64,000 nt of DNA, from positions 921,351-985,350 of the forward strand of contig NAJO01000014.1 of the NCBI GenBank assembly GCA_002077065.1. Reading direction: 5' to 3'. Shown piece after piece: positions 20,584 to 30,500 of this stretch (within the stretch, counting starts at the first letter, position 1; each line of letters opens with the position of its first letter). The notes beneath the pieces were generated by a model. The model worked only from the letters and a program-made list of their open reading frames with translations, did no database searches and was not told the DNA's origin. This DNA is from Cryoendolithus antarcticus. Its lineage: Eukaryota > Ascomycota > Dothideomycetes > Cladosporiales > Cladosporiaceae. The position numbers and the translations under genes were made by a program.

Positions 20584-20970
20584 GATCGCGTGAGTAGGCC
20601 GTTCGTGGGGGCAGTATTATTGATATGATGAGAACATACAGAACATGTAGGGAAGGAGATGCAAACGAGGTTCAAGAGCTGCCAAATGGCCTACAGAGCA
20701 GCGTAATCACAGGCAAACGCGTGGGTCACAATCCGCGTCATGCAGGTACCGGGACGCCAATGATTCTGGCACGATTGAAAAAGTTGCGAGCAAGAGGTTG
20801 GATGTTGCAGATGCAGTGCAGTGGCGATTGTTCACAGTGCAATTGGCAGTCGCTCGGAGCGGAATTCAAGGCACAATGCAGGATCTATGAGGTAGTAATC
20901 CAAGATTTCACTCTGTTACTGCCGAATGCACACAACATTTCCTATATACAGTGCTTCTGGATACCCTCAT
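20584..20970. other. Intergenic
   Basis: Promoter of the FAR-17a-like gene and 3' end of the phytase-like gene; nothing else recognised. Confidence 0.5.
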
Positions 20971-22560
20971 TTATCCGACAAGAGCCTTCGCCTTCTTTGG
21001 CAGCTGCACCTTGAACACCAAAGCCTGGTTCAAGAGGTTGAATCCACTCTCGTCCGCATACTTCAGCTTCCCGCCGTTCATGTAGCCATCCTGCGTGACA
21101 AAGTCATTGTCGGACAGCGAGAAGAGGAAGTACTCCTCCGACTTGCTATCGTCAGGGTCCACCGGCAACAGGGCAATCGACTCCCACTTCTCGTTCAACA
21201 ATCCATCGTCTTGGGCTCCGCCGTTGTGCACGCCGAAACGGTTGAGCTGGCTGTTGACGTTGAAGTCTAGCCAGCTGCAGTATGTAGCGGGAGTGATCGT
21301 GCTGTTGAGAACACCGGCAGCAGAGGCGATGCGGCAGGTGTAGCAGTCCGCGAGTGGACCCTTGACATTGGTAGCATTGCTGATGTCAAAGACGTCAACA
21401 TGGCGGTAGAGACTGGTAGTGTCAGACTGGCCACGGCCGGCTCCGCTGTCACGAGCGAGGACCAGGAACTGGGTGTCGGAGATGTAGTGGATCTCGCTCT
21501 GGCGGGCAATCTTGGACTGGGTGTTGTTGGGCTGAATCTGGGCGAGCTGGACGACATACTCAGCCTCGTAGCGCGCGGGAGTGTGCTTCAGGTCGTAGAC
21601 TAGGAAGCGGGAGTTGCGAGTCCGGCGGTTCGTGGGTCCGCCATCTTGGTTGGTGGAAGACTGGAGAAGGGCGTACAGCTTCTTTCCCTTGGGGTCGATC
21701 GTCAGACCTTCCAGACCCTGGTTGTTGTCACGCCCTGTGGGGTTGTCTCCTGGGATTGGGGCAAGACTGGGGTCGTAACGAGGAGGGCTGTTGGCACTGA
21801 AGCTCTCGCTTCCATTGCGAAGAGGGATGAAAGCGTCAGGCGGGCGAATGGCCTGAATCATTTTGCCCTTTTTGTTGAATTGGTAGATGTACGGGCCATA
21901 CTCGTCGCTGACCCAGAAGTTGCCGCCGTCGTCAATGACGAGACCCTCGCTGTCGAAGCTGACTCTGGTGCCACCAGTGCCGTTCCCGCCGAAGCCATCG
22001 CCGGTGTAGTTGGCTGAGGGTACATCGACTGCGCCAATGCCAGGGAACGAGAGGTAAGGGCCACGGACATTAGCGTCAAGACCGCTCGTAGGCACGCCTT
22101 TGGGGTCGGTGAAGGCCACAGTGTCAAGGTATGTGAGGATCAGGTTCGGCGCAGAAGGGCTAGCCACCGTAGCACCCTCATTAGGGTTGAGCAGCACCTT
22201 GATCTTCTGAACGCGGTTCTGATAGTTCAATGTACCCTCCGTGTTCCATCCGCGATCTGGCAACGCCCACATGGTGCCAGTGTAGCTGCCATTCTTGAGC
22301 TTCTTCCACGAGTCCTTGTCAAAGGCGATGGAGGAACCAATGCCGCCTAAGGTGTCGCCACGGTTGTCGCGGGCGTTCGAAGGGAGGTATCCGTAGCCAG
22401 CAAGCTCTTCATAGATATAAGTCTGGCCGTTGCAGGTGGTGGTGCTGACCGCTGGGGTACTGCTCGTGGTGCTGCTTGGAGATGACGGCGCTGCTGTCAC
22501 GAGGGAGGGACTGAGGAGAGCGCCGCAGAGGGCTGCGAGCTGACGGCTGTGGACATGCAT
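20971..22560 (-). CDS. Secreted phytase-like (esterase-like) domain protein
   Basis: 529-residue protein with the 'esterase-like activity of phytase' domain (PF13449 type), a predicted beta-propeller. Residues 1-24 are a signal peptide (LAALCGALLSPSLVTAAPSS), followed by a Ser/Thr linker. The domain starts near 45 and shows GGIGSSIAFD, WALPDRGWNTEGT, SFDSEGLVIDDGGNFWVSDEYGPYIYQF, NQGLEGLTIDPKGKKLYAL and SEIHYISDTQFLVLARD. Asn-x-Ser/Thr glycosylation sites are numerous (NGS, NYT, NGT, NNT, NAT, NST). Cys pairs near the end (ADCYTCRIA) may form disulphides. Fungal members are extracellular or vacuolar with unproven substrate; true phytase activity should not be assumed. Confidence 0.9.
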   Translation of the reverse strand: MHVHSRQLAALCGALLSPSLVTAAPSSPSSTTSSTPAVSTTTCNGQTYIYEELAGYGYLPSNARDNRGDTLGGIGSSIAFDKDSWKKLKNGSYTGTMWALPDRGWNTEGTLNYQNRVQKIKVLLNPNEGATVASPSAPNLILTYLDTVAFTDPKGVPTSGLDANVRGPYLSFPGIGAVDVPSANYTGDGFGGNGTGGTRVSFDSEGLVIDDGGNFWVSDEYGPYIYQFNKKGKMIQAIRPPDAFIPLRNGSESFSANSPPRYDPSLAPIPGDNPTGRDNNQGLEGLTIDPKGKKLYALLQSSTNQDGGPTNRRTRNSRFLVYDLKHTPARYEAEYVVQLAQIQPNNTQSKIARQSEIHYISDTQFLVLARDSGAGRGQSDTTSLYRHVDVFDISNATNVKGPLADCYTCRIASAAGVLNSTITPATYCSWLDFNVNSQLNRFGVHNGGAQDDGLLNEKWESIALLPVDPDDSKSEEYFLFSLSDNDFVTQDGYMNGGKLKYADESGFNLLNQALVFKVQLPKKAKALVG

Positions 22561-23187
22561 CGTGTGTGATGGAAGTGTTGAAGAAAGGTTGAGTGAAGCG
22601 GCGACTTACCTTCTTGTACCTCTCGCTGTTGCTTTTCCGGCTCATAGCATTGGCAAGACAGCGCCTTGGTAGTGCGATGAACGTGTAGGTGCTAGAGCTC
22701 GATGCGTCTTGTCTTGAGGATGAATATGGAAGGACATGGCCGTTCCTGCATGAAGCTACGACTGGCGTGCAGCGATCGGCAGACCACGAGGTGGCGTCTG
22801 GGCATGGCATTGGGTGAGCGACAGCGCAGGAACTTCGTACTTGTTCAGCTTCTCTGGATGTGCCGCCATTCGCGGCCGCGGTTCTTGGTTGCTGGAATTC
22901 CTATGAGCCGCTGCGATCGAGATGAGATGATGGGAATGCAAAGTGGGCGTTGCCTGCACGCCGTCGCACTTGTGTCAAGTTCCAACATCTCGGTGACGGG
23001 CACGACTACTTGCAGTAATGCGATAACGCAAGATATAAACCCCAAAACGAACCGTTTTGATTCCGAGATGCAGCTACAAGTAGGCGTATGCTGTAGATGC
23101 GTAAAGAAAATCATTCACACGAAGCCTAGTGGTAACATGGACTTGTCATCCAAGGAGCCGCTATATTATTTACGGAGTTGTCGACAC
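22561..23187. other. Intergenic
   Basis: Promoter of the phytase-like gene (minus strand) and 3' end of the reductase gene. A 199-codon plus ORF at 22702-23301 starts here but runs into the reductase antisense and has no family likeness. Confidence 0.5.
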
Positions 23188-24267
23188 CTACAGCTCGATC
23201 ACCACCTTCTTTGCACTGACACCCTCCTTCTGCTTCGCAAAACCCTTCTGCACACTGTCCAACCCCTTACCAACGACCAGCGGCTCAGGCACAGCCTTTA
23301 GCTTCCCCTGCTCGAGCGCTTGCGTAATGTACCCATCCTCCCATAGCGGCGCAGTGACCGGCGAGATCGCAAACACACCACCAGTCTTGCTTCCCTTTGG
23401 CAGCTCCTCCGCCTTCGGACCTGGCAGGGTCGTCGCAAGATTGCCGGTTCCCAGCTTCTCAAGTATAGCCAGGTTATTCTTGTAGCTGTCTGGCAGGGAA
23501 ATGGCATCGTAGATTCCGATGAAGTTGTTCGAACCCGTGCTCTTGACCGCTTCCACTACATCGTCGACAATCGACGACTTCTTGTAGTCTAACACTTTGC
23601 TAGCGCCGAGACCAGCGACGAAGTCGTGGTTGTGAGAGGAGGCTGTTGCGATTACAGTGGCTCCAGAGGCAACAGCAAGCTGGATCGCAATGGCGCCAAC
23701 GGAAGAGCTGCCACCGTAGACCACGAGGGTCTTGCCGCTGGCGGTTGGAGTCTATATGCCCGTTGTCAGTAATGCTCTGCTGGTCGATCACACGTGGATG
23801 CTTACCAGAGTAGGGAGCTCGAGTCCCAGGAAACCATCCTCGCGACCTTTGTACAGTCCATCCGCAGCAGTATTGATCGCGAGGGGCAGAACGCTGCCCT
23901 CAGTGAATGAGATGCTGTCCGGAAGCTTTGTGGTGTTCTTGGCGAACGCCCGTGGGTAGAGCTGCAGAGATCCATCTTTCGGATCGCCAGTCACGAGTCC
24001 GTGAGCGTGTGCAATGACCCTGTCACCCTTCTTGAATCGCGTGACATTGCTTCCGACCTCGTAAATCTCTCCAGCGATGTCCTCGCCAAGTACAGCAGGC
24101 CAAGTCTGGACGAAGAAGCCGTAGTCTTGGATCTTCCAGTCAACCGGATTGATCGCCAGAGCGTGAGCCTTGATGACAACTTGGTCTGCGCCTGGTGATG
24201 GGAGCTCTGCTTCAGCTACTCGGAGGTCCTTGCCCTTGCCATCGAGCCATGCTGCTTGGTTGGACAT
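23188..24267 (-). CDS. MDR-family NAD(P)H-dependent reductase (CipB-like)
   Basis: Medium-chain dehydrogenase/reductase of the quinone/enoyl reductase branch, often annotated as zinc-binding alcohol dehydrogenase domain protein CipB. Model complement(join(23188..23751, 23806..24267)), 341 residues. The intron of 54 nt has gtaagc, branch ttactgac and acceptor tatag; phase 0, joining LGLELPTL to TPTASGKTLVVY. The GroES-like half holds HALAINPVDWKIQDYG and VLGEDIAGEIYEVGSNVTRF; the Rossmann half has the nucleotide loop VVYGGSSSVGAIAIQLA. Cys/His ligands of zinc ADHs are absent, so it is a zinc-free reductase. The substrate is unknown; relatives respond to aromatic or oxidative stress. Confidence 0.93.
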
Positions 24268-24777
24268 GATTGCGTGTGAAAGTGATTGCTCTTGTTGCGG
24301 TAAATAGAATCAGACTGAGTTTTAAAGAATTGAAAGAGGCGTTGAAAAGCGAGACATATATGCTGGCGATGATGCAAGAATCGCGTAGAATTGTATGATG
24401 AACAAGCTAGAGGTAAGGGTCGGGGTGTTGCTGTGCTGTCTTTATGTACCTACCCTCCTGCTCTTTGGCCTTTTGATTACCAACGTGATCTCGTAGCCCG
24501 GGGGGGAAGCCCAGTATGCACTATCACATCTCTCGATGCCTGTTGTAGATCGGGAAGTCATTATAGTGATGCAATGCAATGGTCGGGCATTCTATTGGAC
24601 TTAGGTCCATCCTCCGTGCTGAGTAAGAGCGGGCTGAGCGGAGGCAGTTCCGCCTCTTCTCCGCGTCGTCAGAGTCTCGTCTTGACCATGCTTGTCTTTA
24701 ACAAGCATTATCACGGAGCTATCGCGGCGCTTTGGGATCAGTACATGCGCTGACACAGGGCCGGAGATACAGTCAGA
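24268..24777. other. Intergenic
   Basis: Reductase promoter and the 3' side of the GT34 gene. A G-run (cccgggggggaag, about 24498) and a short stem gaggc-ttc-gcctc-like near 24641-24660 are present; no function is claimed. Confidence 0.4.
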
Positions 24778-26997
24778 CTATGGACGCTCTGAGCGTTTTC
24801 TACCTTTGCTCACGTCGAGCCCCTCAGCTGTACCGGTGGCTGCAGATGCTTCGTCTTGAACCGTTGTCCACAGCGTGGCTACGACCGCATCCTGTATGAC
24901 AGTATGCACCACTGCTGGCCCGGTCACAGTCGCGATGACCGCCTCTCCGATCACCGTAGCGATCTGGATGAGTGTCGTGGCTGGCATCTGGGCCGTGACC
25001 ACCACAGCAGCCACTGGACCATGCTGACCTACGACTGACAGCACGCCTGTGTCTTGGACCGGCAGTCCTGATTTGCCACCTACATCCACCTCATCGTCCT
25101 CATCCTCGTCGTCTTCGGCTGCTTCAACTGCAGCTTTGTTGGCCGCCTGACCTTCGAGAGCGGCCTTAGCTTGCTGTATCTGACTGGCAGCCAATTGCGC
25201 TGCGCTCTCCATTTCCAGCCTCTCTTGCATCTTGGCTCGAGCTTCGGTGACAGCATTCGTGGCTGCAAGGATACTTGGCTTGTGCCACTGTTCCTGAGGT
25301 GCCATGATCAGATCCTTCAAGGTCTGGATGGCATTGTTGACGGCGGCCAACTCCAACACTGCTTGGCCATTGGTAGCCTGATACGCCAGCGCATCTCTTT
25401 CGCCGGCAAAGATCGCTTCGTGAGCGGATGTCAAGAGCAGTTTGTGCGCATTCTTGATATTGTCGCTAAGTGGTTCAGCTGCTAACTGCATTGCGTCGAT
25501 CTTCTCGTTCAATTTTCCCATGTCGTCACTCAGTCTCTCATCTCCCAATACTTGCACCAGCTCTTGCCTTGTTGTCTCGAGACGACTCTTCTGTTCATCT
25601 GTCAGGCGATCGCCAAAGTCTTGCATATGGTCCGCAATCTTCGACATCGCTTGTGATGCCTTCTGCCGGGTCTCTGCAACGGTGGTCCTCCAGTTCTTCT
25701 TGCTTTCCTTATACTCATTCCAGAAGTCCGCTCTCTCCTGCGGATAGCTCGTCGACTTCAGCGGTACTTCCCAATCATCAAGATGCTGCTCAGCCCTCTC
25801 AAGCCAGTATCCCATCCTCTCTTCCCGGTTCGGCACTCCAGCGAAGTGCACCAACAGATCACCTCGACGGATCTGAAATGGCGCCAAAGTCTCATTGTGC
25901 TCTCCCTGATAAGCATTAAACCACCGTTGCGGCGCCGCTACTACGCCCTTCTTGAAGTTCGGCTCGTTCATTATAGTGTTCATTGCACTCTGATCCCGAA
26001 ACGCTAACGGATCTTCTGGCCTGTAGTACCTGTAGGACACGATCGCACTGAACAGATCCACCGCCCACCTATTGACCCTGATCGGAAATACTCCATTGTT
26101 CAGCCCGTTCCAATCATTGGAGTAGAGCAGGTTTACATCTTCGAACTCCGGCCCTGGAGGCGGTAAGAAGACCTCCACAGGAACATACGGGTTCAAGATG
26201 ACCGTATCGGCGTCAACCCAGAACAGCCAATCCAGCCTCTCGCTATCTGGTTTTGCCAGTTCTCGAAGCAGCAGACTAAGAATGTAAGCTGGCTTGCTCC
26301 ACACATCGTCCATCAGGTGCTGGCGGAGTACATGGAGCCGATAGCCGTGTATGCGATCGTGCTGCTCGTGGGTGCGAATGGCACGCTCCCAGTAGCTATT
26401 GCCGTTGAAGAGGATGGTGCATTTGCCCACTCGGGTACGAGCTCCGAGTCGTTCAGGCTCGGGCAGACCTTCGGATATGGACTCACCTCCCAGAGCTGCC
26501 ATTGAAGATGTCGCTGCTTTCGAGCCAGTCTTGCTGGTGAAAGTTCGATTTGTGCCAGGCTTGTCAGTCTTGCTGGCGTATGGGTTCCAGTATTGCAATT
26601 TGTCGGACACCGCATGGTGCAGATCTGACAGTGCGCCCTTCACAGACGGACCATCATCTTCACCGTCCTCTTCGCTTCCTTCTTCGACCAAATCAGGCTG
26701 TCCGTAGCCAGTAGGCTCACTCATCACTCCACCTGACGTTGGGTCATATATAGCACCAGCCCGAAGCTGTGAAATGTCTTCTGTCGGGCCAAGGGATGAA
26801 GTGACCAGCCAGCCGAGCAGTATACACCCAGCGGCGAGCGAGGCAATCTTGAGTCGACTGCTCGAGCATAGGCCCTTTCTCGAGCGACCTGGTCGAAGCC
26901 ATTGAGGTAGAGAACCGGGCGATATGGGTGAAGCGGGAGATACAGGCGATCGATCTCGATAGGTCGTCGCTTCGGAGGAAGAGCGATGGGACGACAT
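24778..26997 (-). CDS. GT34 family glycosyltransferase (GMA12/MNN10 type), type II membrane
   Basis: Golgi galactosyl/mannosyltransferase family 34 that extends protein or wall glycans; 739 residues, one exon. Cytoplasmic disordered head 1-48; single signal anchor about 50-70 (IASLAAGCILLGWLVTSSL); acidic stem; catalytic domain about 188-430 beginning VGKCTILFNGNSYWERAIRTH, with HGYRLHVL, the metal-binding DxD as WVDADTVILNP (Asp262-Asp264), NGVFPIRVNRWAVDLF, DQSAMNTIM and HFAG. After this comes an unusual extension of about 300 residues: coiled-coil-like 440-625, an acidic run near 640-655, and an Ala/Val/Thr-rich hydrophobic stretch near 660-720. MNN10-type enzymes usually end soon after the catalytic domain, so the extension may mediate complex assembly or surface display; that is inference. 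Confidence 0.9.
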   Translation of the reverse strand: MSSHRSSSEATTYRDRSPVSPASPISPGSLPQWLRPGRSRKGLCSSSRLKIASLAAGCILLGWLVTSSLGPTEDISQLRAGAIYDPTSGGVMSEPTGYGQPDLVEEGSEEDGEDDGPSVKGALSDLHHAVSDKLQYWNPYASKTDKPGTNRTFTSKTGSKAATSSMAALGGESISEGLPEPERLGARTRVGKCTILFNGNSYWERAIRTHEQHDRIHGYRLHVLRQHLMDDVWSKPAYILSLLLRELAKPDSERLDWLFWVDADTVILNPYVPVEVFLPPPGPEFEDVNLLYSNDWNGLNNGVFPIRVNRWAVDLFSAIVSYRYYRPEDPLAFRDQSAMNTIMNEPNFKKGVVAAPQRWFNAYQGEHNETLAPFQIRRGDLLVHFAGVPNREERMGYWLERAEQHLDDWEVPLKSTSYPQERADFWNEYKESKKNWRTTVAETRQKASQAMSKIADHMQDFGDRLTDEQKSRLETTRQELVQVLGDERLSDDMGKLNEKIDAMQLAAEPLSDNIKNAHKLLLTSAHEAIFAGERDALAYQATNGQAVLELAAVNNAIQTLKDLIMAPQEQWHKPSILAATNAVTEARAKMQERLEMESAAQLAASQIQQAKAALEGQAANKAAVEAAEDDEDEDDEVDVGGKSGLPVQDTGVLSVVGQHGPVAAVVVTAQMPATTLIQIATVIGEAVIATVTGPAVVHTVIQDAVVATLWTTVQDEASAATGTAEGLDVSKGRKRSERP

Positions 26998-27545
26998 CGT
27001 TGAAGATGCGGCTTTGTGTGGAGATTAGACGGTAAGCACGTTCTCGAAGTCCAATGCTGAGATGTTGAATTGGCCCAGTCAGTACGTGACGCGGAAGGAA
27101 TGTTTACATACCAGTGTCGCGACACGCCTGCAAGGCATTGTGGAGCTTCGCAGATCACCTTGCACTGACACCAGGGCTGATTTTGTATTACCTTCCTGAA
27201 TCTGCTAGAGACACTAAGTCTAAGGTATATGGGCGGTGCGAAGACTCTCCTGTGCGCCATGCTAATCCGATTAGCACCATCTCTTCACCCGTACCCGAGC
27301 CATCCCTTGCGCTCGATACCCAATACGCCACCCAAGAAGCACGCTCGACGGCCGTGCAACCGACAAACAGAATCAACGCATCCTCCAAACATTGAGCATG
27401 AGCGCAGTATCAGGCGCGGAGAGCGATACTCTTCGCCCAGCCCAGAAGTGGACTCAAATGCGCCGTAGTGATCTCACCACGTGCGAGCGCAACAACTCCA
27501 ACATCTCGTTCCCACTCATGCATGACCTCACTGAAACACCCACAC
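26998..27545. other. Intergenic
   Basis: Promoter of the GT34 gene and 3' end of the Myb-like gene (both minus). ORFs of 60-93 codons here look random. Confidence 0.45.
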
Positions 27546-30500
27546 TTACTCGGATATCTCAGCGCTCCCCACACTGGTCTCCTCGTCATATCCGCCCAGA
27601 AACTGCCTATTATTGCGCGGCGTCGCATACCTGTCAACAGGAACAGGAGGCACAACCGCATTCCTGATGATGTTGCGCATAGGAGTGGTCATTGGCTGCA
27701 CGCCAACTCTCTGCGGACGGCTACGCCTGGGCTGCGTATCAGACACCTCCACAGCCGCATTCGCTCGATTGCGAGGCGAGCGGCGAGGCGGCGGCGGCAT
27801 GTCCGAAGCGCGCGTGGTAGGCGAGGACAACTCGCCATTTAGACGGCGTATGTTGGCCGTTGTAAGACGGGCATTTGCTGTTGCGGGGCGAGGTACTTGC
27901 TGGTGTGGTCGCCTCGCACTAGCTGTCGAAGACGAGTCGCGGCCGTCTTCCTTTCTACCCTTCCGGCGATGGCGATGCCGGCGAGAATCACTCGTATTCA
28001 TGCTGGTCGATCTGACAGCTGGACCGTCAGTGAGCTGGCTGTCGAGGGCTCGCTGGCGGTGGCTTCCACTCGCCCCGCCCGAGCGCACACGAGGTGTAGT
28101 CGGTTGGCGGGACTGCTGGACTGACTCCTCGTCTTCGTAGACGATATCGTCCTCTGCTGCTGTGCTTTGCTGATGCGCACGACCGCGGCCTGGCGTGAAG
28201 GGTGGCTGGTCGTCATCGTCCTCATCATCTTCATCGTCGCTGTTGACCTCACTGAAATGCCGATCCTTGATCATGTCCTCGTCTGACTCAACAACTTCCT
28301 CCTTCTTCTCGAGGACATTCCCCTCGCTGTCAAACTCAAGCCGATCGTCCTGTTCGTGCTCACTCAAGTCGGTGATCTCGGTAGCGTTGTCGCGGAAGAT
28401 CTCATCGTCCACGTCGTCGCCCGTGTTCATACCATTGATGATATCCCAGCGCGGCTCCTGCCCATAGCGCAGCTTTTCTTCGTACGTGCCATCTCCGACC
28501 CTGCGCAAGCGACAACGCTTCTTCGCCTTGATGTGCAAGGCTTTCTGCAGATTCACGTCGTCGTACATCGTGGCGTTGCGAACTAAAGCATTGTGGTGCT
28601 CGACTTCGAAAGCTCGCTGCCGCTTCTTGCTGTCCCAAGATTTCCACTTTTCCTTGTAGTCAATACGAAGGTCTCTCCAGATCGCCTCATCAGACTTGAC
28701 GGGTTCCCTGAGATGCCATGCGACGTCGCCATCACTGTTGTTCGGGCGCCACACTCGCGGCAGACCCTTGAGTGGGACCGGACCAGAGGTAGGCGGGGTT
28801 TCTTTTGGCGGTGAGTTCGACGCGTGAGTCACGACTTGTTTCTTCTGCGTGTCCTGCGCCTCTGAGGAACTATCGCGAACAAGTGCTGTGTCCTGCTTGT
28901 CGAGGACAGATATCAACGCAGCTGTCGGCGCTTCGTTGCGAGCAGGCATCGCGTCCACATCACGACGAGCGCGGCTCGAGAGCGTGATGGGTGCATTGCG
29001 GTTTTGGCTCTGCGTAGAATCATAGTTCCCCACAGCTGCCGCTTGTGCCAGGGAAGCCTGCTGTTTCGCAGCATGCACCTCGTCTCTGTCCAGTGGCGCG
29101 TCCTGCATCGTGGGTGCACGGCTTATCTGCGAGTCGCGAGCTTCTCTGGCGAGACGCTGCGAACGGGTGTTCATCGGATCCTGCGTCTGGAAAGCCACCG
29201 AAGACTCTTGGGAGCTCTCCAAAGCAGGAACTACTGATCCGGTGGCTCTTGCTGGTCCAGAGACAGTCGGCTGAGACTCATCCATCATACGCTCCATAGA
29301 CTCTGAAGCGTTCTGAGTGGCCCTCACTCGGCTAGGGGAGGGAATGGACACTTCCTGGAGTACGCGGATGCTTGAAGGTGTGGTTGTCTCAGCAAAGATC
29401 GGGGCGTCCAGCATGGCAAGGTCGTCGGCAGCGGTGTCATGGTCATTCGAGTCCGCAGTATCCATCTCTTCATCCTGCACATCGGTGACAGCAGTCACGT
29501 CTGATTGTCCGGCCGGTTTGCTTGATTCGCCATCTTGCGGAGCCATTACATTGGCCCCATCCTGTGCCACAGCCACCGCGGGTGTCACGTCTGACCCAAA
29601 GTGAGCTTCGTGGAAAGCCTGAAGCTCGTCAGGATCTGTGAGCGCCTGTGACGCCACGGGAATGGATCTATTCTGGCGTGGAGACCTCCGCGGTCCTCTT
29701 GCTGGCACTGCAGGGCGCGCGCGAGCTCTGCCATTTCCGCGACCGAGATCGAATGTTTGCTGACCATCAGCGCCAGGGGCAAGTCTGAAACGGGACACGG
29801 GTCGAGGCTCTCGCGATCTTGGCTCACGTAGATTTGCGCTAGAGGTACCGGAACCAGCAGTGACCGGAGGCACAGACGGCGTCTGTGCTGACGCAGCGTG
29901 CGCTGTTGCATCGGTGGGTGATGTTGCCAGAGGGGAGCTCGAAACCAGTGCAGGTGACTGCTGCTCAGCGGGAGGTGCGGCCGACTCCGACATAGCAGTT
30001 TCCAGGTCACGCAGCATCTTGCCCACGGTGCGAGTAGCAGAAGCATCTTCGGTCTGCTGACTGCTAGCGGTGCTATTGACGGAAGCGTTGCCACTCAGCA
30101 GCTTCACCTGTCTCTCGTACGCCTTGTGCTTCTTTCTGATCAACGCAATGTCCCATTGACGGAAGTACTTTTGATGCAGCTGTGCCAGCGACATGTCTTC
30201 GCGAACAGCGCGACGCAATCTGCAGCCGTCTTTCGCGCTCCAGATCTCAAGATGTACGGTGTCGTCCGGGTAGGTATGCTCGTCCGTCACGACTCTCCAC
30301 GCCGCCGCTTGCCACCTCCGGAACTTCTTTTCCACTGCGTCCGCTGATCTTCCCCGAATGTTCGTCTCCTTTGCGTCCTTGCCATCCTTGATCGCCTTCG
30401 AGATCAGGTCACGCTCTTGCTGGGTCCAGTATTGGTCGTGCCGATGTTGTGTGAGCTGGGCCTGTGAGCTGCTCGGCTGAGAGCTCGGAGGCTGAGAGTC

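Noticed and set aside
22702..23301. 199-codon plus-strand ORF
   Set aside because: Runs into the antisense of the MDR reductase and has no recognisable sequence.
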